64,000 nucleotides of DNA. Source: Streptomyces sp. WMMC500. GTDB lineage: Bacteria > Actinomycetota > Actinomycetes > Streptomycetales > Streptomycetaceae. The notes under the pieces are model-generated. The model was given only the letters and a program-made list of their open reading frames with translations. It had not been told where the DNA came from and did not search any database. The translations under genes were made by a program, and so were the position numbers. Location of the stretch: contig NZ_CP114905.1 in assembly GCF_027497195.1 (NCBI RefSeq), positions 2,838,001 to 2,902,000 of the forward strand. Direction: 5' to 3'. This document shows positions 1 to 8,584 of the stretch, piece after piece (positions within the stretch are counted from its first letter, which is position 1; every line of letters starts with the position of its first letter).

Positions 1-519
1 CCCGTACCACCCGCACGACTCCAGCTCGCACCCGCGCGTCCCCGGCCGGGTCGCGGCCTCCGCGGCGAGCCGGACGAGGTAGTCGCGCACCTCCGGCCGC
101 CCGATGCAGGGCGCCCACGGGTAGCGGTCACCGTGCGCGTTGACCACCGACGTCTGCGGATGCTCGGCGCCCAGGCGGGAGTTGTGCGCGAGGACCACCC
201 AACTGTGCACCTCGAGACCCGCCCCGGCCAGCGCCTGCGCCGCCGTCTCGAACGGGTCGGCGGTGGCAACCCAGTCCTGGGCGTACGGGCGCAGCTCCCG
301 GCCGGCCCACCGGCGCGCGTCCGGCGGGTAGAGCACGGCGGAGTGGCGGGCGGTGACGATGCGGTGGCGCGGGTGGCGGGGGGTCACGGCGCGGGTGGAG
401 TGGTACGCGGCGGCGAGCGTCACCTGGCGTACGCCCAACTCCGCGACCCGGCGCGCCGCGGCGGGATCGCCGACGACGTCCCACGGATACAGAAAGACCG
501 AAGCACGAGGTGTCATCAT
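1..519 (-). CDS. Unrecognised protein, N-terminal part (gene runs off left edge)
   Basis: An open frame of 173 codons reads leftwards off the window edge, so only the N-terminus is seen. It starts MMTPRASVFLYPWDVVGDP and continues with motifs such as TLAAAYHSTRAVTPRHPRH and VLAHNSRLGAEHP, then a Cys-rich ELESCGWYG just before the edge. There is no signal peptide or membrane segment in the visible part. Codon use is typical of the neighbours. The start is one of two tandem ATGs; no strong ribosome site precedes them. It is transcribed divergently from the uronate dehydrogenase gene, so a role in uronate or polysaccharide metabolism is possible. The repeated beta/alpha-like pattern might be a TIM-barrel hydrolase, but I do not recognise the family and this is inference only. 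Confidence 0.7.
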   Translation of the reverse strand, partial: MMTPRASVFLYPWDVVGDPAAARRVAELGVRQVTLAAAYHSTRAVTPRHPRHRIVTARHSAVLYPPDARRWAGRELRPYAQDWVATADPFETAAQALAGAGLEVHSWVVLAHNSRLGAEHPQTSVVNAHGDRYPWAPCIGRPEVRDYLVRLAAEAATRPGTRGCELESCGWYG

Positions 520-675
520 CAGGGTGTACACATTTCTGCCCGGCGTCCATATTGGTGAACTGGCACGCTATGGCCGCCCCGACACACCGTCAAGACCGCC
601 CCCTACCGCCGAAGCCGGCGCCGGTCCCCGGCGCCCCGCCACGGCCCGAACGCCCCGACCCACCGAGGAGCCACG

Positions 676-1512
676 ATGTCAGCCCCCCGCCACTCGCGCA
701 CCGTCCTGCTCACCGGCGCCGCCGGCGGCATCGGCACCCTGATGCGCGACCTGCTCCCCGCCCACGGCCACGAGCTACGCCTGCTCGACCGCGTCGCCCT
801 CCCCCCGGGACCCGAGCGCGCCGTCACCGCCGACCTCGCCGACCGCGCGGCCCTGCGCGAGGCGGTCCGCGGCACCGACGCCGTGCTGCACCTCGCCGGG
901 ATCTCGCTGGAGTCGACGTTCGAGAAGGTGCTGCGGGCCAACATCGAGGGCACCTACCACCTCTACGAGGCCGTACGCGAGGAGGGCGTCCGCCGCGTCG
1001 TCTTCGCCTCCAGCAACCACGCCGTCGGCTTCCACCCCCGCCCCCGCCACCCCCGCCGCGTCCCCGCCGCCGAGCTGGTCGGCACCGACGCCGCGCACCG
1101 CCCGGACACCTTCTACGGCCTGTCCAAGTGCTTCGGCGAGGACCTGGCGCAGTTCTACTGGGACAAGCACGGCATCGAGACCGTCTCCGTCCGCATCGGC
1201 TCCTGCTTCCCCGAGCCGACCAGCGTGCGCATGCTCTCCCTCTGGCTCAGCCCCGCCGACGGCGCCCGCCTCTTCCACGCCGCGCTGACCGCCCCGGACG
1301 TCGGCCACACCGTCGTCTACGGCAGCTCGGCCAACACCCGCTCGTGGTGGGACCTCGGCTCGGCCCGCGCGCTGGGCTACGCCCCGCAGGACGACTCCGA
1401 GGCGTACGCGGACAAGCTCCTCGCCGAGCTGGGCCCCGACGACCCGGACGCGCCGGACCAGGCGAACCTGGGCGGCCCGTTCTGCACCGACCCGCCCATC
1501 TGGCCCCACTGA
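676..1512 (+). CDS. udh: NAD-dependent uronate dehydrogenase-like epimerase/dehydratase
   Basis: Encodes 278 residues of the NAD(P)-binding extended SDR fold. The dinucleotide motif TGAAGGIG sits at residues 13-20, and the catalytic pair Y147/K151 lies in FYGLSK. The later stretch GSCFPEPTSVRMLS and the C-terminal DPPIWP are typical of bacterial uronate dehydrogenases, which oxidise D-glucuronate or D-galacturonate to the aldarolactone in the cytoplasm. Length matches the family (about 265-280). The ATG follows a GAGGAG ribosome site. Downstream lie kdgD, a broken glucarate dehydratase gene, a symporter and a secreted PL8 lyase, which supports the oxidative uronate pathway. A related sugar-nucleotide or other hexuronate enzyme cannot be excluded without substrate tests. 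Confidence 0.85.
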   Translation: MSAPRHSRTVLLTGAAGGIGTLMRDLLPAHGHELRLLDRVALPPGPERAVTADLADRAALREAVRGTDAVLHLAGISLESTFEKVLRANIEGTYHLYEAVREEGVRRVVFASSNHAVGFHPRPRHPRRVPAAELVGTDAAHRPDTFYGLSKCFGEDLAQFYWDKHGIETVSVRIGSCFPEPTSVRMLSLWLSPADGARLFHAALTAPDVGHTVVYGSSANTRSWWDLGSARALGYAPQDDSEAYADKLLAELGPDDPDAPDQANLGGPFCTDPPIWPH

Positions 1513-1572
1513 GGCCGCCGTTCGCGCGCCGGGGCGCCCCCCGCACCGCGGTCCGAAACGGCGCGCACCCCC

Positions 1573-1647
1573 TTGACGGCCGTCGCACCCCCCTCTACGT
1601 TTCCGGCACCAATTCAGATTCATATCTTTCGTTCAGATAGATGAATC
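1573..1647 (+). promoter_or_regulatory. Promoter with inverted repeat upstream of kdgD
   Basis: TTGACG (1573-1578), a 17-base spacer and TACGTT (1596-1601) fit a housekeeping-sigma promoter. Just downstream is an unusually AT-rich patch holding GATTCAT (1617-1623) and its exact inverse ATGAATC (1641-1647), 17 bases apart and ending 9 bases before the kdgD start. A repressor bound there would block transcription from this promoter. The regulator is not identifiable from the window. Confidence 0.5.
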
Positions 1648-1656
1648 GAGGTTCCG

Positions 1657-2583
1657 GTGCGGCTCGACGGCCTCCTGTTCTTCCCCCTCACCCCCTTCGA
1701 CGCCGCCGGCGCGGTGCACGAGGACGCGCTCGCCCGCCACGTCGCCGACGGTGTCGCGCGGGGCGCGGGCGCGGTGTTCGCCGCCTGCGGCACCGGCGAG
1801 TTCCACGCGCTCGACGGCGCCGAGCACCGGCGCGTGGTCCGTACCGCCGTGGCGGCCGCGGCCGGCCGGGTGCCGGTCTTCGCCGGCGCCGGCGGACCGC
1901 TGCCGCACGCCGTCGCGTGCGCCCGCGCCGCCGCCGAGGCCGGCGCCGACGCGGTGCTGCTCATGCCGCCGTACCTGGTGGCCGCGCCGGAGGCCGGGCT
2001 CGTCGCGTACGTGCGCGAGGTCGCCGCCGCGACCGCCCTGCCGCTCGTCGTCTACCAGCGCGACAACGCCCGCTTCACCCCCGCGGGCGCCGCGGAGCTG
2101 GCCCGGATCCCCACGGTCACCGGCTTCAAGGACGGGCTCGGCGACATCGAGCTGATGCAGCGCATCATCCCCGCCGTCCGCGCCGCGACCGACGGCCGGG
2201 AGGGCCCCGCCAAGGACTTCACCTTCTTCAACGGCCTGCCCACCGCCGAGGTCTCGGCCGCGGCGTACGCGGCCGTGGGCGCCCGGCTGTACTCCTCCGC
2301 CGTCTTCTGCTTCGTCCCCGAGGTGGCCCTCGCCTTCCACCGCGCGCGGGCCGAGGGCGACGACGAGCGCGTGCACCGGCTGCTGAGCGGCTTCTACGTC
2401 CCCCTCGTCCAGTTGCGCAACGAGGTACCCGGCTACGCGGTGTCGCTGATCAAGGCCGGCGCCCGGCTGCGCGGCCCGGACCTGGGCGGCGTCCGGCCAC
2501 CGCTGGTCGACCCGCACCCCAAGCATCTCGCCGAGCTGGAGCTGATCGTCTCCGCCGGCCTGGAGATCGCCGGGACCCGATGA
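1657..2583 (+). CDS. kdgD: 5-dehydro-4-deoxyglucarate dehydratase
   Basis: A 308-residue member of the dihydrodipicolinate synthase/N-acetylneuraminate lyase class I aldolase family. The Schiff-base lysine is K158 in TVTGFKDG, and the catalytic tyrosine is Y133 in LVVYQRDN; the glycine-rich CGTGEFHAL lies at residues 44-52. The enzyme decarboxylates and dehydrates 5-dehydro-4-deoxy-D-glucarate to 2-oxoglutarate semialdehyde. Length matches the family (about 300). The start is GTG, 6 bases after a GAGG ribosome site. Its stop overlaps the next gene as ATGATGA, indicating translational coupling. The N-terminal LLFFPLTPFD and the uronate neighbourhood favour KdgD over DapA. Confidence 0.9.
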   Translation: MRLDGLLFFPLTPFDAAGAVHEDALARHVADGVARGAGAVFAACGTGEFHALDGAEHRRVVRTAVAAAAGRVPVFAGAGGPLPHAVACARAAAEAGADAVLLMPPYLVAAPEAGLVAYVREVAAATALPLVVYQRDNARFTPAGAAELARIPTVTGFKDGLGDIELMQRIIPAVRAATDGREGPAKDFTFFNGLPTAEVSAAAYAAVGARLYSSAVFCFVPEVALAFHRARAEGDDERVHRLLSGFYVPLVQLRNEVPGYAVSLIKAGARLRGPDLGGVRPPLVDPHPKHLAELELIVSAGLEIAGTR

Positions 2584-3203
2584 TGCGGATACGCGAGATC
2601 ACCGTCACCCCCGTCGCCTTCCGCGACCCGCCGCTGCTCAACGCCGCGGGCGTGCACGAGCCGTGGGCCCTGCGCAGCGTCGTCGAGGTCGTCACCGACG
2701 ACGGCCTCAGCGGCCTCGGCGAGAGCTACGGCGACGCCTCCCACCTCGACCGGCTGCGCGCCGCCGCCCGCGCCCTGACCGGCGCCGACCCCGGCCAGGG
2801 CGCCGGCAGCAACGCGCGGCTGCCGGTCGGGGAGTACGGCTTCCGCTCGCTGAAGCTCAAGGGCGGGGTCTTCCCGCCGGACCAGGAGATCGAGGCCGTA
2901 CGGGCCCTCGCCGCGATGACGCACCTGGCCGCCGCCACTCCCAACCTGGACCACTCCTGCGACACGCACACCCCCTGGCAGCAGGGGCCGGAGGGCCGGG
3001 ACGTGATCCGCCCCGGGGCCCTCACCTTCACCGACGGCGCCGTACCCCTGCCGCCGGGGCCCGGCCTGGGCGTCGAGCTGGACCGCGACGCGCTGGCCGT
3101 GCTGCACGAGCAGTACGAGAGGTGCGGCGTCCGCCGCCGCGACGACACCGCGTACATGCGCCGCTTCCGGCCCGGCTTCGCCCCCGCGCGGGCCCGTTGG
3201 TGA
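2580..3203 (+). CDS. Glucarate dehydratase-like protein with two internal deletions, probably inactive
   Basis: The 207-residue product reads as three pieces of an enolase-superfamily glucarate/galactarate dehydratase of about 440 residues. They are the N-terminal capping domain (MMRIREITVTPVAFRDPPLL to about residue 66), a short YGFRSLKLKGGVFPPDQE piece, and the extreme C-terminus (MTHLAAATPNLDHSCDTHT, then PGLGVELDRD). Roughly 100 residues are missing near base 2800 and roughly 130 near bases 2907-2916. The KxK lysines survive, but the metal-ligand Asp/Asn/Glu strands and the catalytic His loop are gone, so dehydratase activity is not expected. Both junctions keep frame and there is no stop codon. 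The gene overlaps kdgD by ATGA. It should make KdgD's substrate, so the pathway needs another copy elsewhere. Confidence 0.8.
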   Translation: MMRIREITVTPVAFRDPPLLNAAGVHEPWALRSVVEVVTDDGLSGLGESYGDASHLDRLRAAARALTGADPGQGAGSNARLPVGEYGFRSLKLKGGVFPPDQEIEAVRALAAMTHLAAATPNLDHSCDTHTPWQQGPEGRDVIRPGALTFTDGAVPLPPGPGLGVELDRDALAVLHEQYERCGVRRRDDTAYMRRFRPGFAPARARW

Positions 3204-3269
3204 GCGCACGGCACGCAGCACGAGCACCACCCCCCACGTCCCCCAACTCCGACATGTGCAGGAGCCGCT

Positions 3270-4853
3270 ATGGCCATCGCTGACTGGATCATGGTCGGTG
3301 CCTACTTCTGCGTGATGGTAGGCATCGGCTGGTGGTCGAAGAACCGCATCCACACGGTGAAGGACTTCTTCACCACCGGCGGCCGCATACCGTGGTGGCT
3401 GTCCGGCATCTCGCACCACATGTCCGGCTACAGCGCGGTGATGTTCGTCGCGTTCGCCGCCGTCGCCTACGACCACGGGCTGACGGTGTACGTCTGGTGG
3501 GCGCTGACCATCGGCCTGGGCATCGGCGTCGGCGCGTTCCTGTTCGCGCCCCGCTGGGCGCGGCTGCGCGCGAAGCACGACGTGGCCTCGCCGCTGGAGT
3601 ACCTCGCGAAGCGCTACAACCTGCCGACCCAGCAGGTGCTGGCGTACAGCGGCGCGCTGCTGAAGGTCGTCGACATCGCGGCCAAGTGGGTGGCGATCTC
3701 GGTGCTGCTCCAGGGCTTCGCTGACGTGCCGCTGGAGTGGGGCATCCTCTTCACCGGCGTGGCCACGATGGCGTACATGGCGGTCGGCGGGCTGTGGGCG
3801 GACGTGCTCACGGACTTCAGCCAGTTCCTCATCCAACTGCTCGCGGGCATCGTGATGTTCGTGGCCGTCCTGGCGGAGCTCGGCGGCCTCGACACGCTGT
3901 GGACGATGTGGGACGACCTGCCCGACAGCCACCACGACCCCGTCACCGGGCCGGTGACGACGACGCTGGTGCTGGCGTTCCTGCTGGTCAAGACCTTCGA
4001 GTACAACGGCGGCATGTGGAACCTGGCGCAGCGCTACATGGCCGCGCCGTCCGGCTCCGCGGCGAAGCGCTCGGCGCTGCTGTCCAGCGGGCTGTGGCTG
4101 GTGTGGCCGTTCGTCCTGTTCCTGCCGATGTTCGCGGCCCCGCTGATCGTGCCGGGCCTGGAGAACAGCGAGGAGTCGTACATCGAGCTGTCGAAGGAGC
4201 TGATGCCGGCCGGTCTGACGGGGCTGGTGCTGGCCGGGTTCTTCTGCCACACGATGGCGATGGTGGCGTCGGACTCCAACGTGATCTCGGCGGTCATCAC
4301 CCGGGACATGGCGCCCGTGCTGGTGCCGCGGGTGCGGCAGTTGACCGACGGGGCGCAGTTGACGTTCGCCCGGGTGACGACCGTGGCGTTCGTGTCGGTG
4401 AGCATGATCCTGGCGATCGCGACCGGCGGTGAGGGCTTCGTGCTCGACGTGGTCGTGGACCTCGTCGCGGCGACGATGGGGCCGATCTCGATCCCGCTGA
4501 TGCTGGGCATGCTGCCGTGGTTCCGGCGCTGCGGGCCGACGGCGGCGATCGTGTCGTGGGCCGGCGGCCTGGGGCTGTGGACGGTGCTGCACTGGGTGCT
4601 GGACGGCACCACGCAGGCGGCGCTCGTGGGGCTGCCGCTGCTGACGTCGCTGGTGCTGTACGTGGGCATCGGGCTGCTGCGGCCCGAGGGCGGGGCGGAG
4701 CAGGACGCGCTGATCGACTCGCTGGGCTCGGACCCGGACGACGGCGCCGCGAAGGCCGCGGTGGCCGGCGCGGAGCCCGGCGCGGACCACGGCGCGGCGG
4801 CGGCGAAGGACACGCAGCCGCCGGAGGCGCCGGCGGACATCGGCTCGCGCTGA
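3270..4853 (+). CDS. Sodium:solute symporter family transporter
   Basis: A 527-residue polytopic membrane protein of the SSS family. It starts with a membrane helix (DWIMVGAYFCVMVGIGWW), followed by DFFTTGGRIPWWLSG and the family-typical sodium-site region SHHMSGYSAVMF. Many hydrophobic segments follow, up to about residue 480. The C-terminal 45 residues are a hydrophilic Ala/Glu/Asp-rich cytoplasmic tail. The ATG has a GGAG ribosome site (CAGGAGCCGCT). It lies between the broken glucarate dehydratase gene and a secreted PL8 lyase, so uptake of uronate or unsaturated uronide products is the likely job. Substrate assignment is inference; SSS members also carry sugars, amino acids and carboxylates. 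Confidence 0.85.
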   Translation: MAIADWIMVGAYFCVMVGIGWWSKNRIHTVKDFFTTGGRIPWWLSGISHHMSGYSAVMFVAFAAVAYDHGLTVYVWWALTIGLGIGVGAFLFAPRWARLRAKHDVASPLEYLAKRYNLPTQQVLAYSGALLKVVDIAAKWVAISVLLQGFADVPLEWGILFTGVATMAYMAVGGLWADVLTDFSQFLIQLLAGIVMFVAVLAELGGLDTLWTMWDDLPDSHHDPVTGPVTTTLVLAFLLVKTFEYNGGMWNLAQRYMAAPSGSAAKRSALLSSGLWLVWPFVLFLPMFAAPLIVPGLENSEESYIELSKELMPAGLTGLVLAGFFCHTMAMVASDSNVISAVITRDMAPVLVPRVRQLTDGAQLTFARVTTVAFVSVSMILAIATGGEGFVLDVVVDLVAATMGPISIPLMLGMLPWFRRCGPTAAIVSWAGGLGLWTVLHWVLDGTTQAALVGLPLLTSLVLYVGIGLLRPEGGAEQDALIDSLGSDPDDGAAKAAVAGAEPGADHGAAAAKDTQPPEAPADIGSR

Positions 4854-4868
4854 GCGGTACCCCGGGCC

Positions 4869-4899
4869 GGCAACCCCCGTGTGCGCGGCGGGGGTTGCC
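4869..4899 (+). terminator. Hairpin after the symporter gene
   Basis: GGCAACCCCC (4869-4878) pairs perfectly with GGGGGTTGCC (4890-4899) across an 11-base loop, 15 bases after the symporter stop. No T-tract follows, which is usual for streptomycete terminators. It would separate the symporter transcript from the lyase gene. Confidence 0.6.
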
Positions 4900-4911
4900 G
4901 ACCGGGGGGGC

Positions 4912-4919
4912 AAGCGCTT
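4912..4919 (+). promoter_or_regulatory. LacI-family-type operator AAGCGCTT upstream of the lyase
   Basis: The perfect 8-base palindrome AAGCGCTT is the core found in many LacI/GalR-family operators. It is 46 bases upstream of the PL8 lyase start, in the 66-base stretch between the hairpin and the gene. No LacI gene is in the window, so the binding protein is unknown. Confidence 0.45.
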
Positions 4920-4965
4920 TCATGCAGGCGAGTACGTACGCATCCGTACGAGCCGAGGGAGCCGA

Positions 4966-7431
4966 ATGCGCCCGGTCCGCCCGCTGTTGCACTCCCGCCG
5001 CACCCTGCTCGCCGCGAGCGCCGGGACGCTCCTCGTCCCGGGGCCCGCCGCCTACGCCATGAGCACCGCGCACGCCGCGACGCCCGGCGCCGTCGCGCCC
5101 CACCTGCCGTCCGCCGCCGCGCCCGCCGACGAGGAAGCCCTGCTCGCGCGCGCCGCCCGCATGCTCGCCGGCGACGGCTACGACCCCGCGGACCCCGACT
5201 TCGCCGCCGCGCTCGCCGACCTCGACGCCGAGGCCCGCCGCTGGTGGGACACCCTCGACCGGTCGGCCGGCCGCACCGCGCTCTGGCCCGACCTCGCCCC
5301 CGTCGCCGACGCCGGCAACTTCGGCCAGTGCTACCCCCGGCTGCGCACCCTCGCCACCGCGTGGACCGCGCCCGGCACCTCCTTCACCGGCCGCGCCGAC
5401 GTCGCCGCCGCCCTCCTCGACGCGCTGCGCTTCCTGCACGCCGAGGCGTACCACCCCGGCCGTACCGAGACCGGCAACTGGTGGTTCTGGGAGATCGGCG
5501 CCCCGCGCGCCCTGCTCGACTGCTGCGTCCTGCTGCGCGCCGCGCTGCCCGCCGCCGACCTCGCCGCGTACCTCGCCACCGTCGACCGCTTCGTCCCCGA
5601 CCCCGACCGCCGCACCAACTCCCCCGCGCTCTCCGAGACGGGGGCAAACCGCGCCGACAAGTGCGTCATCGTCGCGCTGCGCGGGCTGCTGGGCCGCAGC
5701 CCCGAGAAGACCGCGCTCGCCCGCGACGGCCTGTCCGACGTGCGCGACGGCGGGCGCAACAGCCTCTTCCAGTACGTGACCTCCGGCGACGGCTTCTACC
5801 GCGACGGCTCCTTCGTCCAGCACGGCTCCGTCGCCTACACGGGCACGTACGGCGCGGTGCTCCTCGCCGCCGCCGGCCAGTTGACGGCGCTGCTCGCCGG
5901 CTCGGCGTGGGCGGTCACCGACCCCGCGAGGACGGTGCTCTTCGACGCCGTCGAGCGGTCCTTCGCGCCGGTCATCACCGACGGGCTGATGATGGACGCG
6001 GTACGCGGCCGGGCGATCTCCCGCGAGCGGGCGCCCGACCACGTCGACGGCGCGCTCGCCGTCTCGTACATCCTGCAGTTGGCGGAGGCCGCGCCCGCCG
6101 CGCAGGCCGCGCGCTGGCACGCGGCGGCGAAAGGCTGGATCGCACGGCAGACGGCGTACCCGTACCTCTCGCTCGTCGGCCTCCCGCACGTCCAGCGCGC
6201 GAAGGCCGTGCTCGCCGACCCCGCGGTGCCCGCCGCGCCGCCACTCACCGGTCACCACTGCTTCGCCGCCATGGAGCGCGTGGTGCACCGGCGGCCCGGC
6301 TGGACGTACGCGCTGTCGCTGTCGTCGAGGCGCGTCGCGGCGTACGAGGCGGGCAACGGCGAGAACGCCCGCGGCTGGTACACCGGCGACGGCATGGGCT
6401 ACCTCTACCTCCCCGGCGACCACGGGCAGTTCGGCGACGCCTTCTGGCCCACGGTGAACGCCTACCGGCTGCCCGGCACGACGGTCGACACGCGCCCGCG
6501 CGCCGACCTGGGGTCGGTCTGGACGGAGTTCCGCCCGGCGAACGAGGTCTCGGGCGGCGCGGTGCTGCACGGACGGTACGGGGCGGCGGCCTTCGAGCTG
6601 CGGGCGGACGGGAGTTCGCTGCGGGCGCGGAAGTCGTGGTTCTTCCTCGACGACGCGGTGGTCGCGCTGGGCGCGGACATCACGGCCGACGACGGCCGGG
6701 TGATCGAGACGACGGTCGAGAACCGCGGCCTGGGCGGCGACGGGGAACCGGCGTTCGTCGTGAACGGGCGGCGGCAGCCGGCCGGGACTGACGGGGAACG
6801 GGACTTCGGGCGGGCGCGGTGGGCGCACCTGGAGGGGGTCGGCGGGTACGTCTTCCTGGACGCGGGCCCGGGGGCCGGCGGCGGGACGGTCCTGCGGACG
6901 CTGCGGGAGGAACGTACGGGCGCGTGGCGGGACATCAACACGGGCGCCGACACGGGCGGTTCCACCACCCCGTACACCCGCCGCTACCTGACGCTCTGGC
7001 TGGACCACGGCACGTCGCCCGCGGGCGCGCGCTACGCGTACGCGCTGCTGCCCACGGCGAGCCGGGCGGCGACCGCGGCGTGGGCGGCGCGCGGCCGGGT
7101 GCGCGTGGCGGCCAACGACGCGGCGGCGCAGGCGGTGGAAGTGCACCGGCTGGGCCTGACGGCGGCGCACTTCTGGACGGCGGCCACGGCGGCGGGCATC
7201 CGCAGCGACGGCCCGGCCACGGTCCTGCTGCGCCGCCACGGCGACGCCGTCTCCCTGGCGGTCTCCGACCCGGGCCACGCGGCGACGGAGGTCCGCCTCG
7301 AACTCCCGCTGCGGATCCGCGCGGTGACGAGCGCGGACCCGACGGTGACGGTGACCCCGGGCCGCCGCGGCCGGGTGACGGTCCGGGTGGCGGGCTCCCG
7401 CGGCGCCACCCACCGCGCGGAGCTGCGCTGA
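4966..7431 (+). CDS. Secreted polysaccharide lyase family 8 (hyaluronate/chondroitin/xanthan lyase type)
   Basis: An 821-residue protein with a Tat-like signal (SRRTLLAASAGTLLVPG) and the alpha/alpha-toroid plus beta-sandwich organisation of PL8. The catalytic set is visible: N228 in TGANRADKC, H286 and Y291/Y295 in QHGSVAYTGTYG. The hallmark NGENARGWYTGDGMGYLY lies mid-protein. PL8 enzymes cleave uronate-containing polysaccharides by beta-elimination outside the cell, giving unsaturated uronides. I chose the ATG at 4966, after a GAGGGAG ribosome site; it directly precedes the Tat signal. Context (symporter, uronate dehydrogenase, KdgD) fits catabolism of a uronate polymer. Which polymer cannot be read from the sequence. 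Confidence 0.9.
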   Translation: MRPVRPLLHSRRTLLAASAGTLLVPGPAAYAMSTAHAATPGAVAPHLPSAAAPADEEALLARAARMLAGDGYDPADPDFAAALADLDAEARRWWDTLDRSAGRTALWPDLAPVADAGNFGQCYPRLRTLATAWTAPGTSFTGRADVAAALLDALRFLHAEAYHPGRTETGNWWFWEIGAPRALLDCCVLLRAALPAADLAAYLATVDRFVPDPDRRTNSPALSETGANRADKCVIVALRGLLGRSPEKTALARDGLSDVRDGGRNSLFQYVTSGDGFYRDGSFVQHGSVAYTGTYGAVLLAAAGQLTALLAGSAWAVTDPARTVLFDAVERSFAPVITDGLMMDAVRGRAISRERAPDHVDGALAVSYILQLAEAAPAAQAARWHAAAKGWIARQTAYPYLSLVGLPHVQRAKAVLADPAVPAAPPLTGHHCFAAMERVVHRRPGWTYALSLSSRRVAAYEAGNGENARGWYTGDGMGYLYLPGDHGQFGDAFWPTVNAYRLPGTTVDTRPRADLGSVWTEFRPANEVSGGAVLHGRYGAAAFELRADGSSLRARKSWFFLDDAVVALGADITADDGRVIETTVENRGLGGDGEPAFVVNGRRQPAGTDGERDFGRARWAHLEGVGGYVFLDAGPGAGGGTVLRTLREERTGAWRDINTGADTGGSTTPYTRRYLTLWLDHGTSPAGARYAYALLPTASRAATAAWAARGRVRVAANDAAAQAVEVHRLGLTAAHFWTAATAAGIRSDGPATVLLRRHGDAVSLAVSDPGHAATEVRLELPLRIRAVTSADPTVTVTPGRRGRVTVRVAGSRGATHRAELR

Positions 7432-7566
7432 CCCGCGGGGCGGCCGACGGGCCACGCACCCGGCACCCGCGGCGTCGGGTATGCCGCGCCGCAGGGGACC
7501 GTTCCCTCTGCGCGGATGCGCGCTGAACTGTCGCCCTGGGGCGGTCACTTGCTGTCGCCGCGGCGT

Positions 7567-7592
7567 CGGGCGGGGCGGCGCCGCCCCGCCCG
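7567..7592. terminator. Perfect 26-base GC palindrome between convergent genes
   Basis: A 26-base perfect palindrome (13-base arms, CGGGCGGGGCGGC and its inverse) lies 5 bases beyond the stop of the minus-strand oxidoreductase gene and in the 3' region of the plus-strand lyase gene. It can fold as a stem on either transcript and is a good candidate bidirectional terminator. Confidence 0.6.
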
Positions 7593-7596
7593 GGCG

Positions 7597-8520
7597 CTAC
7601 GGCACGTCCAGGACCAGCTTTCCGCGGGTGCGGCCCGACTCGCTGCGCCGGAACGCCTCCGCCGCCTCCGCCAGCGGCAGCGCCGCGTCCACGTGCACCG
7701 TCAGCCTCCCCGCCGCCACGAGCCCCGCCAGGTGCGCCAGGCCCTCGGCGTCCGGGCGGACCCAGACCACCTGCCCGCCCAGCTTCTTCACGTCGCCGTC
7801 CGCGATCGACGCCGACCGCGTCGCGTCCTTCAGCACCTCGCGCGAGACGTGCACCGCCCCGCCGCCCGCGAAGTCCACCGCCGCGTCCACCCCGGCCGGC
7901 GCCAGCTCCCGCACCCGGTCGGCGAGGCCCTCGCCGTACGTCACGGGCTCGGCGCCCAGCGAGCGCAGGAAGTCGTGGTTGCGCTCGCTCGCGGTGGCGA
8001 TCACGCGCGCCCCGCGGACGGCCGCGAGCTGCACGCCGAGCGAGCCGACCCCGCCCGAGCCGCCGTGGACGAGCACCGTCTCGCCGTCTCCGAGGCCCAC
8101 GCGGTCCAGCGAGCGCAGCGCAGTGAGGCCGGCCAGCGGGAGCGCCGCGGCCTGCTGCCAGCTCAGCTCGGCGGGCTTGTGGGTCAGGGTCCGTACGGGT
8201 GCGGCGACGTACTCCGCGTACGTCCCCTGCCCGACCTCGTCCCGCCGCACGTACCCCAGCACCTCGTCGCCCACGGCGAACTCCGGGGTGTCCGCGCCCA
8301 GCTCCTCGACCACCCCGGCCGCGTCCCAGCCCGGGATGAGCGGGAAACGGACGTACATCATGGGGTCGAGCCAGCCCTTCGCGACCTTCCAGTCCACGGG
8401 GTTGACCCCGGCCGCCTTCACCCGGACCAGCACCTGGTCGGGGCCGACCTTGGGCTTGGGCACCTCGTCCAGTCGCAGGTTCTCGGGTCCGCCGTACTCG
8501 TTCGTGACGATTGCCTTCAT
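7597..8520 (-). CDS. NADP-dependent zinc-type/quinone oxidoreductase
   Basis: A 307-residue medium-chain dehydrogenase/reductase. The N-terminal GroES-like domain begins MKAIVTNEYGGPENLRLDEV and includes GVNPVDWKVAKG. The Rossmann motif HGGSGGVGSLGVQLA sits in mid-protein. It lacks the Cys/His zinc ligands of true alcohol dehydrogenases, so it resembles quinone oxidoreductases that reduce quinones or enones with NADPH in the cytoplasm. Length is normal (about 310). The ATG follows GGAGGAG (8521-8531 region). It is divergent from the S4 gene, with a 64-base shared promoter region, and convergent with the PL8 gene. The physiological substrate is unknown. Confidence 0.85.
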   Translation of the reverse strand: MKAIVTNEYGGPENLRLDEVPKPKVGPDQVLVRVKAAGVNPVDWKVAKGWLDPMMYVRFPLIPGWDAAGVVEELGADTPEFAVGDEVLGYVRRDEVGQGTYAEYVAAPVRTLTHKPAELSWQQAAALPLAGLTALRSLDRVGLGDGETVLVHGGSGGVGSLGVQLAAVRGARVIATASERNHDFLRSLGAEPVTYGEGLADRVRELAPAGVDAAVDFAGGGAVHVSREVLKDATRSASIADGDVKKLGGQVVWVRPDAEGLAHLAGLVAAGRLTVHVDAALPLAEAAEAFRRSESGRTRGKLVLDVP

Positions 8521-8584
8521 GATCTCCTCCGAAGGTCCGGTCCGAGGGGATTATTCCTCCGCGCGGGCCCGTAGAGTCGGAGAC

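Noticed and set aside
128-550. Open frame starting at 550 on the minus strand
   Set aside because: Its product is Arg/Pro-rich shadow; the adjacent frame from 519 gives a normal protein sequence.
4297-7548. Long antisense frame across the symporter and lyase genes
   Set aside because: It spans two recognised genes, lacks motifs and consists of Arg/Pro/Gly-rich shadow sequence.
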